Source of the DNA: an uncultured Bacteroidota bacterium
GTDB taxonomy: Bacteria > Bacteroidota > Bacteroidia > Flavobacteriales > Flavobacteriaceae
Direction of reading: 5' to 3'
Length of the DNA: 64,000 bases
NCBI GenBank assembly: GCA_902595825.1
Contig: CACJRP010000001.1
Span: 62,001 to 126,000, forward strand
The position numbers and the translations under genes are program-made. Position 1 is the first letter of the stretch, and every line of letters starts with the position of its first letter. Below, piece by piece: positions 9,606 to 19,141 of this stretch. The notes under the pieces are model-generated. The model did not search any database and was not told the origin of the DNA. It worked only from the letters and a program-made list of their open reading frames with translations.

Positions 9606-10487
9606 TTATCTAATTTTTTTCCATTGTGGCCCAAAGTAAGGAGCAATCTTGTTTAATGTTTTTAAAGTCTGTTTTATCTCAATTTCAGGTCCTTGAGAAA
9701 AAATATCAACAATTTCATCAGCTTTTGCATCAAAAAATGTTTGAATTAAAAAAGCATTTGGCCTGCGTTTGTACAACGGTAAAAATTTTTCTAAGGAAAA
9801 TGATACTCCATTTTTTGCCTTTTTTAAATCAGTTGTCATAAAGTCCATACCCCGTCTATGATACTCATATTGAACAGTACGATATTCTCTAAATGTGTTT
9901 GATAATAATGTGTCAACTAACCAAAATCGGTTTCTTGTTCCATCACTTTGATTCCAACCTTTAATATTATTCTGTTGTGCAAGTGAAACAATTTTTTGTG
10001 CTTCTTTAAAAAAAGGAGTACCACTATTAATCTTGAATGTATCTGCTTCCATTCCCATTGCTACATAAACATAAAAACTAAGAATTGAAATTAAATTGGA
10101 TTCAAAATTGACAGGATTATAAAACAACGGCTGATATTCGTCATATTGAAAAGAAATATCTTTATCTAAAAAATTAAAAATTGGAGTTAAATACGTAGAC
10201 TCGTAAACAGGTCTTTCTACTTGAACTTGTAATGTTCCAGTAAAATTCGACCCAACATATGAATTTAAATTTAGAACTAAATTAAACTTGACTCTCTGAT
10301 GTGTCTTTAGGAACTTATCATTCCAAAGATTATTATTAATAAACTCATTTACAGACTTTTCTAAAGTTAAAAAAACTTGTTGATTAGTTTGATCTACAAA
10401 GTCTGAGTTGAGAACAAAATTACAATTAACACTTTGACTAAATAATTTCAAGTTCAATAGTAAAATAAAGAAAAAAAATCGTTTCAT
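9606..10487 (-). CDS. Exported DUF4835-type protein
   Basis: A 293-residue protein with a clear signal peptide (residues 1-18, FFFILLLNLKLFSQ) and no catalytic motif that I recognise. The order coaBC, this gene, recN and its segments such as YVYVAMGMEADTF and FREYRTVQYEYHRRGMD match the uncharacterised DUF4835 family conserved in Bacteroidota. The coding start overlaps the coaBC stop by 4 bases, so it is probably co-translated with coaBC. It is likely periplasmic or surface-associated; the function is unknown. Confidence 0.75.
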   Translation of the reverse strand: MKRFFFFILLLNLKLFSQSVNCNFVLNSDFVDQTNQQVFLTLEKSVNEFINNNLWNDKFLKTHQRVKFNLVLNLNSYVGSNFTGTLQVQVERPVYESTYLTPIFNFLDKDISFQYDEYQPLFYNPVNFESNLISILSFYVYVAMGMEADTFKINSGTPFFKEAQKIVSLAQQNNIKGWNQSDGTRNRFWLVDTLLSNTFREYRTVQYEYHRRGMDFMTTDLKKAKNGVSFSLEKFLPLYKRRPNAFLIQTFFDAKADEIVDIFSQGPEIEIKQTLKTLNKIAPYFGPQWKKIR

Positions 10488-11692
10488 GAATCTTTTATTA
10501 TTTGTTCAAAGATTTTATTAGATAAATCTAATTTTGTGGTTAACTTAAAGGATATGGACTTTTTCCTAGTTATGTATTTTCCAAAGTTATAGTCTGAATT
10601 AAAGACATTTTGTTTATCACTTAAAATATTTAGAAAAATTGCATCTAAATTTTTATCAATTAACTTATTGTAAGCGTTTTTATCCCCATCATTTGTCTCC
10701 AACGCGAAACCAACTATGTATTGGTTTGTTTTAATTTTACCTAAGTTATGTAATATGTCAATATTATTTTTGAGTGAAATTTTATTAAGCCTTTGGCTTT
10801 TTTTAATTTTTAAATGATGAAACTCTTTTGGTATAAAATCAGCTACAGCCGCAGCAGATACAAAAATATCTACACTAAAAAAATACTTTAAAATTTCATT
10901 GTACATTTCTTCAGCTGAAACAACATTTATCAAATTAATAGTGTTGTTTGAAGTTTTTAATGAAGAGGGCCCAGATATTAAAGTTACTTTGGCTCCAAGA
11001 TTTGCGGCTACTTCAGCTAACGAAAAGCCCATTTTCCCAGAGGAAAAATTACCAATAAACCTAACTGGGTCAATTTTTTCATAGGTAGGACCTGCAGAAA
11101 CAAGTATGTTTTTACCCTTCAGTGGGTATTCGTTTTTAATGTTTCTAATTATATTACTAACTATATTTTCTGGTTCCATCATCCTACCTTTACCTTTTAA
11201 ACCACTTGCTAAATCACCAGTTTCGGATTCTAAAATTATATTCCCAAAACTTTTTAATTTAGATAAATTCTCTTGATTGCCAGGATGCTTATACATATCT
11301 AAATCCATAGATGGGGCCACAAAAACTGGACATTTCGATGATAAATAAGATGCTAGTAACAAGTTGTCGCATCTAGCTGAGGCCATTGAAGATATAGTAT
11401 TTGATGTTGCTGGTGCAATAATCATAAAATCTGCCCACAAAGACAGCTCAACATGGTTAATCCATTCGGGGTTGTCCTGCTTATCTTTTATTTCTGTAAA
11501 AGAAGTATTAACTGGATTGTTTGAAAGAGTTGAAAGCGTGGTCGGAGTAACAAAATCTAATGCGCTTGGGGTTAAAATAACCCTAACCTCTGCCCCATTT
11601 TTTATTAACAATCTAACTAAAAGGGGAGATTTATACGCAGCAATACTTCCGGAAATACCTAGGAGTACCTTTTTACCTCCAAGCCTAAGCAT
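10484..11692 (-). CDS. coaBC: Bifunctional phosphopantothenoylcysteine decarboxylase / phosphopantothenate-cysteine ligase
   Basis: Makes 4'-phosphopantetheine from 4'-phosphopantothenate and cysteine. The N-terminal flavoprotein CoaC domain (about residues 1-180) shows ISGSIAAYKS and the catalytic-site His in WINHVELS, plus PSMDLDMY. The CoaB domain begins at about residue 185 with SAGPTYEKIDPVRFIGNFSSG and contains AAVADF and the substrate Lys-rich strand. At 402 residues it is a full-length fusion. The ATG overlaps the stop of the omega-like subunit gene by 1 base, a coupling widely seen in Bacteroidota. Confidence 0.95.
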   Translation of the reverse strand: MLRLGGKKVLLGISGSIAAYKSPLLVRLLIKNGAEVRVILTPSALDFVTPTTLSTLSNNPVNTSFTEIKDKQDNPEWINHVELSLWADFMIIAPATSNTISSMASARCDNLLLASYLSSKCPVFVAPSMDLDMYKHPGNQENLSKLKSFGNIILESETGDLASGLKGKGRMMEPENIVSNIIRNIKNEYPLKGKNILVSAGPTYEKIDPVRFIGNFSSGKMGFSLAEVAANLGAKVTLISGPSSLKTSNNTINLINVVSAEEMYNEILKYFFSVDIFVSAAAVADFIPKEFHHLKIKKSQRLNKISLKNNIDILHNLGKIKTNQYIVGFALETNDGDKNAYNKLIDKNLDAIFLNILSDKQNVFNSDYNFGKYITRKKSISFKLTTKLDLSNKIFEQIIKDS

Positions 11693-12018
11693 TAAACCTC
11701 TTCATCAGTATTTCGGTGATAAATTTTATTTTTAAACCATTCCTCTATGGCCAAAGCATGGGGTTTTGGTAGACTCTCGTAAAATTTTGAGACTTCTATC
11801 TGCTCTTTATTTTCGAAAATTTCTTCCAAACTGTCATTATGGGTAGCAAATTCGTCCAACTTTTCGTGTAATTCCTTTCTAATGTCAATATTTATCTGTG
11901 AAGATCTTTTGGAAATTATCGAAATTGCTTCATAAATATTGTCAACTCCCTTTTCAATTTCACTTCTATTATAGGTTGAAGTAGTTACTGGTGCTTTTGA
12001 TTCTCTGTATTTAGTCAT
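11692..12018 (-). CDS. rpoZ: RNA polymerase omega-like subunit
   Basis: A 108-residue protein whose position directly before coaBC matches the gene annotated as the omega subunit in Flavobacteriia; in other phyla rpoZ also neighbours coaBC. A YEAISIISKRSSQINIDI segment corresponds to the omega core helix that in other bacteria assists beta-prime folding. The N-terminus (RESKAPVTTSTYNR) aligns with this lineage-specific version rather than with the proteobacterial one. The C-terminal half is acidic and helical. The omega identity rests mainly on context and partial motif resemblance. Confidence 0.72.
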   Translation of the reverse strand: MTKYRESKAPVTTSTYNRSEIEKGVDNIYEAISIISKRSSQINIDIRKELHEKLDEFATHNDSLEEIFENKEQIEVSKFYESLPKPHALAIEEWFKNKIYHRNTDEEV

Positions 12019-12027
12019 TTTAAAATT

Positions 12028-12840
12028 TTATGTATTATTTTTATTAATATTTTTTATTTGCTTTAGGATTTGTTCAAGCTTTTCTGATATATCGTCCATA
12101 AATAATGTTTCAGGATAGTATCTCAGTATTGCATTATGAGTTTCTATTGCCCCCTCAAGTCTTTCAAGTTTTTTATTAGGTATACTATTTGTAGCAATCT
12201 CAAACTGTGACAAAAACTTATAATAAAGAGCATTTTCTCTGAATGGGGTACCAGGAAAACTTGAAATAAAATTATCTAAAGAGCTTATTGCAGCTTTGTA
12301 GTCTCGAATTGTATAATATTGTTTTGAAATTTCAAAGTCTTTTTTTTCAAGTTTTACTTGCAATTCTCTGATATAACTATTTGCCTCCGATAAATAATTT
12401 GACTTGGGGTAATTATCAATAAAAATTTGTAGTTTTTCCATTGCTTCTTCAGTATTTTCCTGATCAAGACTATAAATTGGGGACAGCATATAGTAACATT
12501 TTGCTATCATAAAATTCGCTTCATCTAATTTTTCGCTTTTAGGAAAAGATTTTACAAAACTTTCAAACTGGTATGCGGCTAAATAGTAATTGCCAAGTTG
12601 GTAATGTGAATTTGCAAAAAAATAAATTAATCTTTGCGATTGAGGTTTTCCTCTATATGAAGGAATAATTTGCTCGTAAAGACGATTAGCTCTTCTGTAT
12701 TCCCCATTATCATAATAGTTTTGAGCTGCTTTTAACTTAGGAGCAGTTTCCTTGCTATTAAGTAGTTTTTGGTAACTGTTACAAGACCACAATAGTAAAC
12801 TTAGCAAAAGATATTTAAATACTTGATTTGTAAAAAGCAT
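12028..12840 (-). CDS. bamD: Outer-membrane assembly lipoprotein BamD
   Basis: A component of the BAM complex that inserts beta-barrel proteins into the outer membrane. A lipoprotein signal peptide ends with the lipobox LLLWSCN, with Cys near residue 20. The remainder of its 270 residues forms tetratricopeptide repeats, for example YDNGEYRRANRLYEQIIPSY and YYLAAYQFESFVKSFPKS. The start is followed upstream by a good Bacteroidota promoter whose -7 box ends only 3 bases before the ATG. It lies 9 bases upstream of the omega-like gene and may lead a bamD-rpoZ-coaBC-DUF4835 transcript. Confidence 0.88.
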   Translation of the reverse strand: MLFTNQVFKYLLLSLLLWSCNSYQKLLNSKETAPKLKAAQNYYDNGEYRRANRLYEQIIPSYRGKPQSQRLIYFFANSHYQLGNYYLAAYQFESFVKSFPKSEKLDEANFMIAKCYYMLSPIYSLDQENTEEAMEKLQIFIDNYPKSNYLSEANSYIRELQVKLEKKDFEISKQYYTIRDYKAAISSLDNFISSFPGTPFRENALYYKFLSQFEIATNSIPNKKLERLEGAIETHNAILRYYPETLFMDDISEKLEQILKQIKNINKNNT

Positions 12841-12843
12841 TTA

Positions 12844-12874
12844 CAAATTTAATTAAATATGACAATTAAATAAA
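12844..12874 (-). promoter_or_regulatory. Bacteroidota-type promoter for bamD, leaderless geometry
   Basis: On the coding (minus) strand the sequence reads TTTA (12874-12871), a 19-base spacer, then TAAATTTG (12851-12844), matching the -33 TTTG / -7 TAnnTTTG consensus of primary sigma factors in this phylum. Only three bases separate the -7 box from the bamD ATG. A transcript starting at the expected distance would begin at or inside the start codon. This is inferred from sequence only. Confidence 0.5.
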
Positions 12875-12910
12875 AACAAAAAAGTATATCTAATTTTTTT
12901 AAATAAAATT

Positions 12911-13789
12911 TTAATCAAAATTTTTTAATTTTTTTTTAATATCAGCGTACAATTTTCTATTTACTGGGGTTAGAGGAAGCCTTAAAATATTTTCACAATA
13001 CCCTTTTAATGAGAGAAATGCCTTTATTCCTGACGGATTTCCCTCTTTAAATAAAAGGTCAATTACATTTTTGATTTTTTTAAATCTTTTTTTTACCTCT
13101 TGTGTTTTATTTTCTCTTGCTAAGGTGATGATTTTAGAAAATTCTAATGGAAAAGCACCTGCTACAACACTAATAACCCCTGAGCCTCCATTTAAAACTA
13201 AATCATGTGCAGTATAATCATCACCGGAAATTACGTGAAAACTTTTAGAAGTTTTTTTTATTAAATCCATCCCTTTACTTAAATCACCGGTGGCATCCTT
13301 TATTCCGACTATATTATTGCAATTTTCTATCAATTTTAAAATAGTTTTGTTTGCTATTGATACACCCGTCCTTGAAGGAACATCGTATAAAATTACCGGA
13401 ATAGGAGAAGCTTTTGAGACATTATAAAAATGTTCATACAATCCAACTTGTGATGGTTTATTATAAAAAGGGCAAACTGATAAAATTGCACTGAAATTTG
13501 TCAGATCATAACTTGAAATTCGATTTACTAGTTTTTGGGTATTGTTACCCCCAATACCTACAATTAAGGGTAACCTTCTTTTGTTAAATTTAACTACATT
13601 TTCCAAAATTTTATTTTTTTCCTCGAACGTAATACTATGTGATTCTCCTGTAGTCCCAAGTATAACTAGATAATTTACCCCATTATCGATGTAAAAATTA
13701 ATTAATGATTCGAAAGAATTATAGTCTATTTCCCCATTTTTTGTAAATGGTGTAATAATTGCTACTCCTGTACCTTTTAAAAATTCCAA
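12911..13789 (-). CDS. dapA: 4-hydroxy-tetrahydrodipicolinate synthase
   Basis: Condenses pyruvate with aspartate semialdehyde at the start of the diaminopimelate/lysine branch. The 292-residue TIM-barrel protein has GTTGESHS, the catalytic Tyr in ILYDVPSRTG and the Schiff-base Lys in NIVGIKDATGD. The start is TTG at 13789, producing MEFLKGTGVAIITPF, which matches the family N-terminus; no in-frame ATG exists upstream. dapF of the same pathway lies at 23.4 kb. It is followed 1 base after the stop of the upstream DUF6913-like gene. Confidence 0.94.
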   Translation of the reverse strand: MEFLKGTGVAIITPFTKNGEIDYNSFESLINFYIDNGVNYLVILGTTGESHSITFEEKNKILENVVKFNKRRLPLIVGIGGNNTQKLVNRISSYDLTNFSAILSVCPFYNKPSQVGLYEHFYNVSKASPIPVILYDVPSRTGVSIANKTILKLIENCNNIVGIKDATGDLSKGMDLIKKTSKSFHVISGDDYTAHDLVLNGGSGVISVVAGAFPLEFSKIITLARENKTQEVKKRFKKIKNVIDLLFKEGNPSGIKAFLSLKGYCENILRLPLTPVNRKLYADIKKKLKNFD

Positions 13790-13790
13790 A

Positions 13791-14300
13791 CTAAATCGTT
13801 TTTAATATTTTTAGATATTTTTGAAATTCATTTTTGAAAGTATCCGTGTGGAGTGGGAGAAAATCAAAAATTACGTCATTAATTCTAATATCGGTTTTTT
13901 TAAATCCAAAACTTAATTTGTAATCACTTTTAATTGCTATCCATTTTAAATATAAATTATCATTACCAAAGAAATTTATTTGTAAATCAACTTTCCTTTT
14001 GCAAGCTTTATTAAGTTTATCCGTAAAATTTCCAAAAAAACTTATATGATTCTTATCGTAAGTGTTTTTTTCTTTTAATATGTTTTCTTTTAAATTAGAA
14101 AACTTAATAAATGTGAAGTAAATTTTAGAGTCTGTTATTTCGTTTAATAAGTTCCTAAAATAAATTTCGTCAACGGGAAGTGTTTTGTCTAGAACCACTC
14201 TAATACTTTTTATTTTAAAATTAGAAGTAAGTTTATTTTTAGAAATTCTTTTATTAAAATCACTTCTATATTTAATTGAATGAAATAATTTTTTAATCAC
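13791..14300 (-). CDS. Small uncharacterised protein (DUF6913-like)
   Basis: A 169-residue Lys-rich soluble protein with no signal peptide and no catalytic motif I recognise. Its place between ligA and dapA and its general pattern, with a segment of the form IRVVLD and a late LPLHTDTFKNEF motif, match an uncharacterised family (DUF6913-like) found at the same location in other Flavobacteriia. The start is GTG at 14300. The stop lies 1 base before the dapA start codon, so it is co-transcribed with dapA. Confidence 0.6.
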   Translation of the reverse strand: MIKKLFHSIKYRSDFNKRISKNKLTSNFKIKSIRVVLDKTLPVDEIYFRNLLNEITDSKIYFTFIKFSNLKENILKEKNTYDKNHISFFGNFTDKLNKACKRKVDLQINFFGNDNLYLKWIAIKSDYKLSFGFKKTDIRINDVIFDFLPLHTDTFKNEFQKYLKILKTI

Positions 14301-14373
14301 AAATATTTAATTTACTAAAACATAAAACTTAGTAAAGATAGAATATAAATCTTATCAAAATTCATTTAGTATG

Positions 14374-16365
14374 TTATGTATCTAACATTTCTAAGAAATC
14401 TTTTTCACTAATAATTGGTATTTTTAAGTTTTCAGCTTTTTGCTTTTTTGATGGTCCAATAGACTGACCTCCAATTATATAGTTTGTTTTTGAATTTACA
14501 GAAGATGAAAATTCTCCTCCATTTTCAAAAACTAATTGTTTGATTTTTTCTCTAGATAAGAGTTCGAAGGTTCCTGATATTACGAAAGTGATTCCATTTA
14601 AGACATTAGATTTGTTTTTATTTTCATCAATTTTGAAATTAAGACCCGCTTCTGAAAGTTTTTCTATGATAGCCAAATTTTGAGAATTATTAAAATAATT
14701 ACCAATACTATTAATTATTTTATTACCTATTTCTTGAACTGAGGTCAAATCTTCGTAACTTGCGTTAATCAAGTTTTCAATTGACCTAAAATGATTAGCT
14801 AATTTTAATGCAACTGTTTCTCCAACATGCCTAATCCCAATTGAAAAAAGTACCTTTGAAAAAGGTTGTTTTTTTGATTGCTTTATCGATTCTACTAAAT
14901 TAAAAGCCGATTTCTCTGCCATACCCTCCAAATTAACTAAGTCGTCGATTTTAATTTTATATATATCAGCAATGTTATTAATAACGCCACTTTGAAATAG
15001 TAAGATTACCCGCTCGCTTCCAAGGCTTTCAATATTCATAGCTTTACGGGACACAAAGTGCTGAATTTTACCAATTATTTGGGTTTTACAGTTATTTTCG
15101 TCTTTACAATAGTGTTGAGCCTCTCCTTTTATTTTCTCAAGTTTTGAACCACAATCAGGACAATACTCAATGAATTTTATTAGGTCATGAAAGTTTCCTC
15201 TATTGAGTTTATCAAAACCTACAATTTTTGGAATTATTTCACCACCCTTTTCAACAAATACATAGTCACCTATTCTAAGGCCAAGTTTTTCAATTTGATC
15301 TGAATTGTGCAAGGAGGCTCTTTTAACAACTGTTCCCGAAAGATTAATAGGTTCAAAATTTGCTACCGGTGTTATAGCACCAGTTCTTCCAACTTGATAT
15401 TTGACAGATAGAAGTTTTGTTTTTTGTCTCTCAGCTCTATATTTATAAGAAATAGCCCATCTAGGAACCTTTGCTGTAAAATCCAACTCATTTTGAACCC
15501 TAATAGAGTTTACTTTGATTACAATACCGTCTATTTCGTAGGGTAATCCTACCCTTTTTTTTTCCCAAAAATCAATAAAATTGAATATTTCGTCTTTTGA
15601 TTTTACTCTTTTCATACTCTCAGGAATAAAAAAACCCCACAGTCTGGATTTTTCCAATAATTCAGAATGATATAAAGATGATTTTTCACCAATAATTGAA
15701 TAAAAAAAACACTTAAGTCCTCGTAGTGCAACTTCTTTACTATCTTGAAGTTTTAACGACCCGGAAGCAGTATTTCTAGGATTTTTAAATAATGGAAGAC
15801 CTTGCTCTTTTCTTTTATCGTTGAGGGAATTAAAACTATTTATTGGTAAAATTACTTCTCCCCTAATCTCAAATTTTTCAGGATATGTCCCTTTTAAAAT
15901 CAAAGGTATGTTTTTAATAGTTTTGATATTTGATGTTACATCATCCCCCTTGACTCCATCTCCTCTGGTTAGCGCCCTTTTTAATCTACCTTTTTCATAA
16001 TATAAATTTATAGAAGCACCATCATATTTTAATTCACAAGAAAAGTCATTTATATTCTGACCAGATTTTTTTTCAATTCTATGAATCCATTCCTCAATTT
16101 CATCTTTCGAATAAGTATTAGCTAAAGAATACATTGGATAGTTATGATTGAAACTCTCAAATTTTTTAGTTACCTCTCCTCCTACCCTAACTGTAGGTGA
16201 ATTTTCGTCATAAAACTGAGGGTATTTTTTTTCTAATTCCTCCAATTCTTTTAAGAGCATATCAAATTCAAGGTCAGAAATTAAACTCTCGTCTTTGTTG
16301 TAGTAAGCGTTATTATAAGTATGTAGTTTATTTCTTAAACTTTTTATACGTTCTTCTTGGTTCAT
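14374..16365 (-). CDS. ligA: NAD-dependent DNA ligase
   Basis: Seals nicks during replication and repair using NAD+. At 663 residues it carries the whole domain set: the Ia domain, the adenylation domain with the catalytic Lys in CELKYDGAS (near residue 109), the OB fold, a four-Cys zinc finger (CPDCGSKLE with later C and C), tandem helix-hairpin-helix motifs, and a C-terminal BRCT domain (about 585-660, containing GITFVISGTFELLSR). The ATG overlaps the stop of prmC by 4 bases, so ligA follows prmC in the same operon. Confidence 0.97.
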   Translation of the reverse strand: MNQEERIKSLRNKLHTYNNAYYNKDESLISDLEFDMLLKELEELEKKYPQFYDENSPTVRVGGEVTKKFESFNHNYPMYSLANTYSKDEIEEWIHRIEKKSGQNINDFSCELKYDGASINLYYEKGRLKRALTRGDGVKGDDVTSNIKTIKNIPLILKGTYPEKFEIRGEVILPINSFNSLNDKRKEQGLPLFKNPRNTASGSLKLQDSKEVALRGLKCFFYSIIGEKSSLYHSELLEKSRLWGFFIPESMKRVKSKDEIFNFIDFWEKKRVGLPYEIDGIVIKVNSIRVQNELDFTAKVPRWAISYKYRAERQKTKLLSVKYQVGRTGAITPVANFEPINLSGTVVKRASLHNSDQIEKLGLRIGDYVFVEKGGEIIPKIVGFDKLNRGNFHDLIKFIEYCPDCGSKLEKIKGEAQHYCKDENNCKTQIIGKIQHFVSRKAMNIESLGSERVILLFQSGVINNIADIYKIKIDDLVNLEGMAEKSAFNLVESIKQSKKQPFSKVLFSIGIRHVGETVALKLANHFRSIENLINASYEDLTSVQEIGNKIINSIGNYFNNSQNLAIIEKLSEAGLNFKIDENKNKSNVLNGITFVISGTFELLSREKIKQLVFENGGEFSSSVNSKTNYIIGGQSIGPSKKQKAENLKIPIISEKDFLEMLDT

Positions 16366-17201
16366 TTCTGAAACTTAATATATCTGTTTCTTTTGAAAAT
16401 GTCTTTTTTCAATTCATAATTAGAAAACTGATATTTCTTGGAAAGAGATATTAATCGACTTTTAAATTTAGGATTTATTTCAAAATATATACGTCCACCT
16501 GCTTTTAATTTTAGCCTTGAAATATCAAATATCCTCTTATAAAAAATTAAAGGATTATCGTTTGAAACAAAAATTGATTTTTTAGGTTCAAAATTCAATA
16601 CATTTGGTTCCATAAGTTTTTTTTGACTTTCCGCTATATATGGTGGATTTGATATTATGATATCAAATTCACCACAAACATCCCATGAAAAAATATCAGC
16701 ATGAATATAGTTAACATTTACAGAATACCTAGATGAATTAAGCTTAGCTAATTCGATTGCTTTTTTGCTAGTTTCCAAAGCAAAAATGTCCCATTTTTTC
16801 CGTTCTATTTTAACTGTAACCGCAATGCAGCCACTTCCGGAACAAAAATCAATAGCAGTTGTTTTTGACTCCCTATTATCACTTAAAATCCAATCCACTA
16901 GACCTTCAGTCTCAACCCTAGGTATAAGAACACTATTATTTACATAAAATTTATAATTATGAAATTTGGTTTCACCAACAATGTATTGAAAGGGTTTACC
17001 GGTCTTTAATTCATCTTTAAATTTATTTAATTTAGTTAATTCGTTAATGTTTAATAAATAATCTGGTTTTAGATAAAATTTGGTTATATCAAAAGAAAGT
17101 GTATTTTCCAAAACAATTTTAAACAATGAGGAAATCTCCTTCTTTGAATATAGTTCAGTTAAATCAGAACGAAATTTAGAGTTAAATTCACCTATTGTCA
17201 T
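16362..17201 (-). CDS. prmC: Release factor glutamine N5-methyltransferase
   Basis: Methylates the Gln of the GGQ motif in peptide-chain release factors. The 279-residue protein has the SAM-binding motif DFCSGSGCIAV near residue 117, the catalytic NPPY in IISNPPYIAE, and a PRVETEGLVDW segment with the family's PRxETE signature. The N-terminal helical domain is typical of PrmC. The start overlaps the stop of the acetyltransferase gene by 4 bases and its own stop overlaps ligA, so a three-gene coupled unit is likely. Confidence 0.94.
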   Translation of the reverse strand: MTIGEFNSKFRSDLTELYSKKEISSLFKIVLENTLSFDITKFYLKPDYLLNINELTKLNKFKDELKTGKPFQYIVGETKFHNYKFYVNNSVLIPRVETEGLVDWILSDNRESKTTAIDFCSGSGCIAVTVKIERKKWDIFALETSKKAIELAKLNSSRYSVNVNYIHADIFSWDVCGEFDIIISNPPYIAESQKKLMEPNVLNFEPKKSIFVSNDNPLIFYKRIFDISRLKLKAGGRIYFEINPKFKSRLISLSKKYQFSNYELKKDIFKRNRYIKFQK

Positions 17202-17680
17202 TTTAGTTTCTTAATTAACCAAACGTTACATGAAGTATGACCCGTATTTCCCATAGGACCGTCAATGTACGAGAATCCCTTTTTCAGATAAAGTTTTTGT
17301 GCGGCTTTCATATATGGTAAAGTTTCAATGTAGCAATATTTAAATTTATTATTCAATGCAAAACTTAAACACTTTTCAATCATAAGATCACCCAATCCCT
17401 TACCTCTAATTGATGGAAGAAAATACATCTTTTGCAATTCACAAATATTATGGTCGGCTTCATTTAAATGGGATATTCCTGCTCCTCCACAAATTTTTCC
17501 ACTATTCTCAACTACGAAATAAATAGTTCTTTTCTTATCATATGTTTCAAACATAAAATCAAGTTCGGGATCAGAATAGGCTGTTCCTTTTTTAGGAACT
17601 CCAATTTCAATTAAAACTTGACGTATAACCTTGCTAATATTTAAATTATCGCTTTTAAGGATTTGTCGGATTGTTATCAT
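17198..17680 (-). CDS. GNAT-family N-acetyltransferase
   Basis: A 160-residue GNAT-fold acetyltransferase. The acetyl-CoA pyrophosphate loop reads LPSIRGKGLGDLMIEKCL near residue 90, matching the R/Q-x-x-G-x-G/A motif. The beta-5 strand and following helix (CYIETLPYMKAAQKLYLKKGF) are also typical. Its substrate cannot be predicted. It is the first gene of the coupled run GNAT-prmC-ligA and is divergent from ribD, with only 47 bases between the two starts, so that short gap must hold promoters for both directions. Confidence 0.85.
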   Translation of the reverse strand: MITIRQILKSDNLNISKVIRQVLIEIGVPKKGTAYSDPELDFMFETYDKKRTIYFVVENSGKICGGAGISHLNEADHNICELQKMYFLPSIRGKGLGDLMIEKCLSFALNNKFKYCYIETLPYMKAAQKLYLKKGFSYIDGPMGNTGHTSCNVWLIKKLK

Positions 17681-17727
17681 TAATATTTTTTAAAAAATTA
17701 TCTTTATTTTAAAGCTAAAAATAAGGA

Positions 17728-18738
17728 TTGGAAAATCATAAAAATCACGAAAAATATATGCAAAGATGCTTTGATTTAGCTATTAAAAGCAATGGATATA
17801 CATATCCAAATCCTCTTGTTGGGTGCGTTATCGTGAAAGATGGGAAAATAATTTCAGAGGGCTGGCATAAAAGAGCTGGTGAAGATCATGCCGAAGTTGT
17901 TGCAATTAATAAGATTGAAAGAAAAAAAGAATTAAAAAATTCAACTCTTTATGTAAATCTAGAACCATGTAATCACAAAGGGAAAACACCTCCATGCACA
18001 GATTTAATTATTGAGAGTGGAATTCAAAAAGTTGTAATTGGTTGCCTTGACCCAAACATTAAAGTTAACGGAGAAGGTGCAAGAAGACTACTTGAAAATG
18101 GAATCAAGGTTGATGTTGGCATCTGTGAATTAAAAGCTAAAGTTTTAAATAAAAGGTTTTTTTGCTATCATGAAAAAAAAAGACCTTATATCATTTTAAA
18201 GTGGGCAGAGTCAAAGGATGGTTATATAAGTTCTAAAAAAAAATCTACTGATAAAGGTAAGGTAGAATATTTAACAACAATGAAAGATAGAATTCTAGTT
18301 CACAAGTGGAGAAAAGAAGAGGAGTCCATCCTTGTTGGTGTTCAAACTTTGATGGATGATAATCCAAAACTTACGAATAGACATCTGCCTGGTAGAAGTC
18401 CTGTAAAAATCATATTCGATCCTAATGAGCGAGCAGACAAAAATTCTGATGTTTTTAAATCAAATAATTTTATACATATAACAAACAAGAAATTGAATAT
18501 TAAAAGAAATTGTAATAAAAATCTTTTTTTAAAAAAAGCGATAAAATTTATATACAATCTAAAAATTTCATCAATCTTAGTTGAAGGTGGCAGTTTTACT
18601 ATACAAGAATTTATAAATCAAGATATTTTTGATGAAATAAGAATTTTCAAAACTTCTCAAAAATTAAACACTGGAACTAGAGCCCCTTTAGTTCCAGAAA
18701 ATATTAAAGAAAAAAAAATTAAAATTTATAATTCATAA
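17728..18738 (+). CDS. ribD: Bifunctional riboflavin biosynthesis deaminase/reductase
   Basis: Performs the deamination and side-chain reduction steps of riboflavin synthesis. The N-terminal deaminase domain has the zinc motif HAEVVAI and the paired-Cys motif PCNHKGKTPPC. The reductase domain starts at about residue 145 (RPYIILKWAESKDGYI) and includes GVQTLMDDNPKLTNR and LVEGG. The TTG start at 17728 retains the conserved HEKYMQRC segment, which a start at the ATG of 17758 would delete; a TAA two codons upstream of the TTG excludes an earlier start. Its end overlaps the convergent thioesterase gene by 20 bases. Confidence 0.93.
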   Translation: MENHKNHEKYMQRCFDLAIKSNGYTYPNPLVGCVIVKDGKIISEGWHKRAGEDHAEVVAINKIERKKELKNSTLYVNLEPCNHKGKTPPCTDLIIESGIQKVVIGCLDPNIKVNGEGARRLLENGIKVDVGICELKAKVLNKRFFCYHEKKRPYIILKWAESKDGYISSKKKSTDKGKVEYLTTMKDRILVHKWRKEEESILVGVQTLMDDNPKLTNRHLPGRSPVKIIFDPNERADKNSDVFKSNNFIHITNKKLNIKRNCNKNLFLKKAIKFIYNLKISSILVEGGSFTIQEFINQDIFDEIRIFKTSQKLNTGTRAPLVPENIKEKKIKIYNS

Positions 18739-19141
18739 TTTTTTTGAATACGATAGTTAATTTGTCAGGTGCCCTAACAGGCTTATGGTTTTTTGAATTT
18801 AAAAATGCAAGGTGAATATTTCCAAAACAAATTTTTTTATTTTCATAACTATTAATCTGGTAGTTTAATATTAATCTTGACAGAGGTATTTTATCAATTC
18901 CAACTTTGACAACAAAAGTATCATCAAATTTTAATGGAAATAAATATTTTATTTCTGTATAAATAACAGGTAACAAAATACCGTTTTCTTCCATCTTTTT
19001 GTATGATATCCCAAGTTTATCAAGCCATTCTAGCCTAGCAGCTTCAAAATATTTTAAATAATTACTGTGATGAACAAACCCCATTTGGTCAGTCTCACAA
19101 TACCTAACTTTTAATGTTGATGATTCAAATTGAAATTTCAA
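18719..19141 (-). CDS. Acyl-CoA thioesterase, YbgC/FadM type
   Basis: A 140-residue hotdog-fold thioesterase. The N-terminal motif RYCETDQMGFVHHSNYLKYFE contains the catalytic Asp and the following Gly/His pattern of 4-hydroxybenzoyl-CoA thioesterase-like enzymes. It probably hydrolyses short or medium acyl-CoA esters in the cytoplasm; the substrate is not identifiable. The start is TTG at 19141. The 3' end lies within the last 20 bases of convergent ribD. The 155-base region between it and dnaA holds AT-rich tracts and presumably promoters for both directions. Confidence 0.85.
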   Translation of the reverse strand: MKFQFESSTLKVRYCETDQMGFVHHSNYLKYFEAARLEWLDKLGISYKKMEENGILLPVIYTEIKYLFPLKFDDTFVVKVGIDKIPLSRLILNYQINSYENKKICFGNIHLAFLNSKNHKPVRAPDKLTIVFKKIMNYKF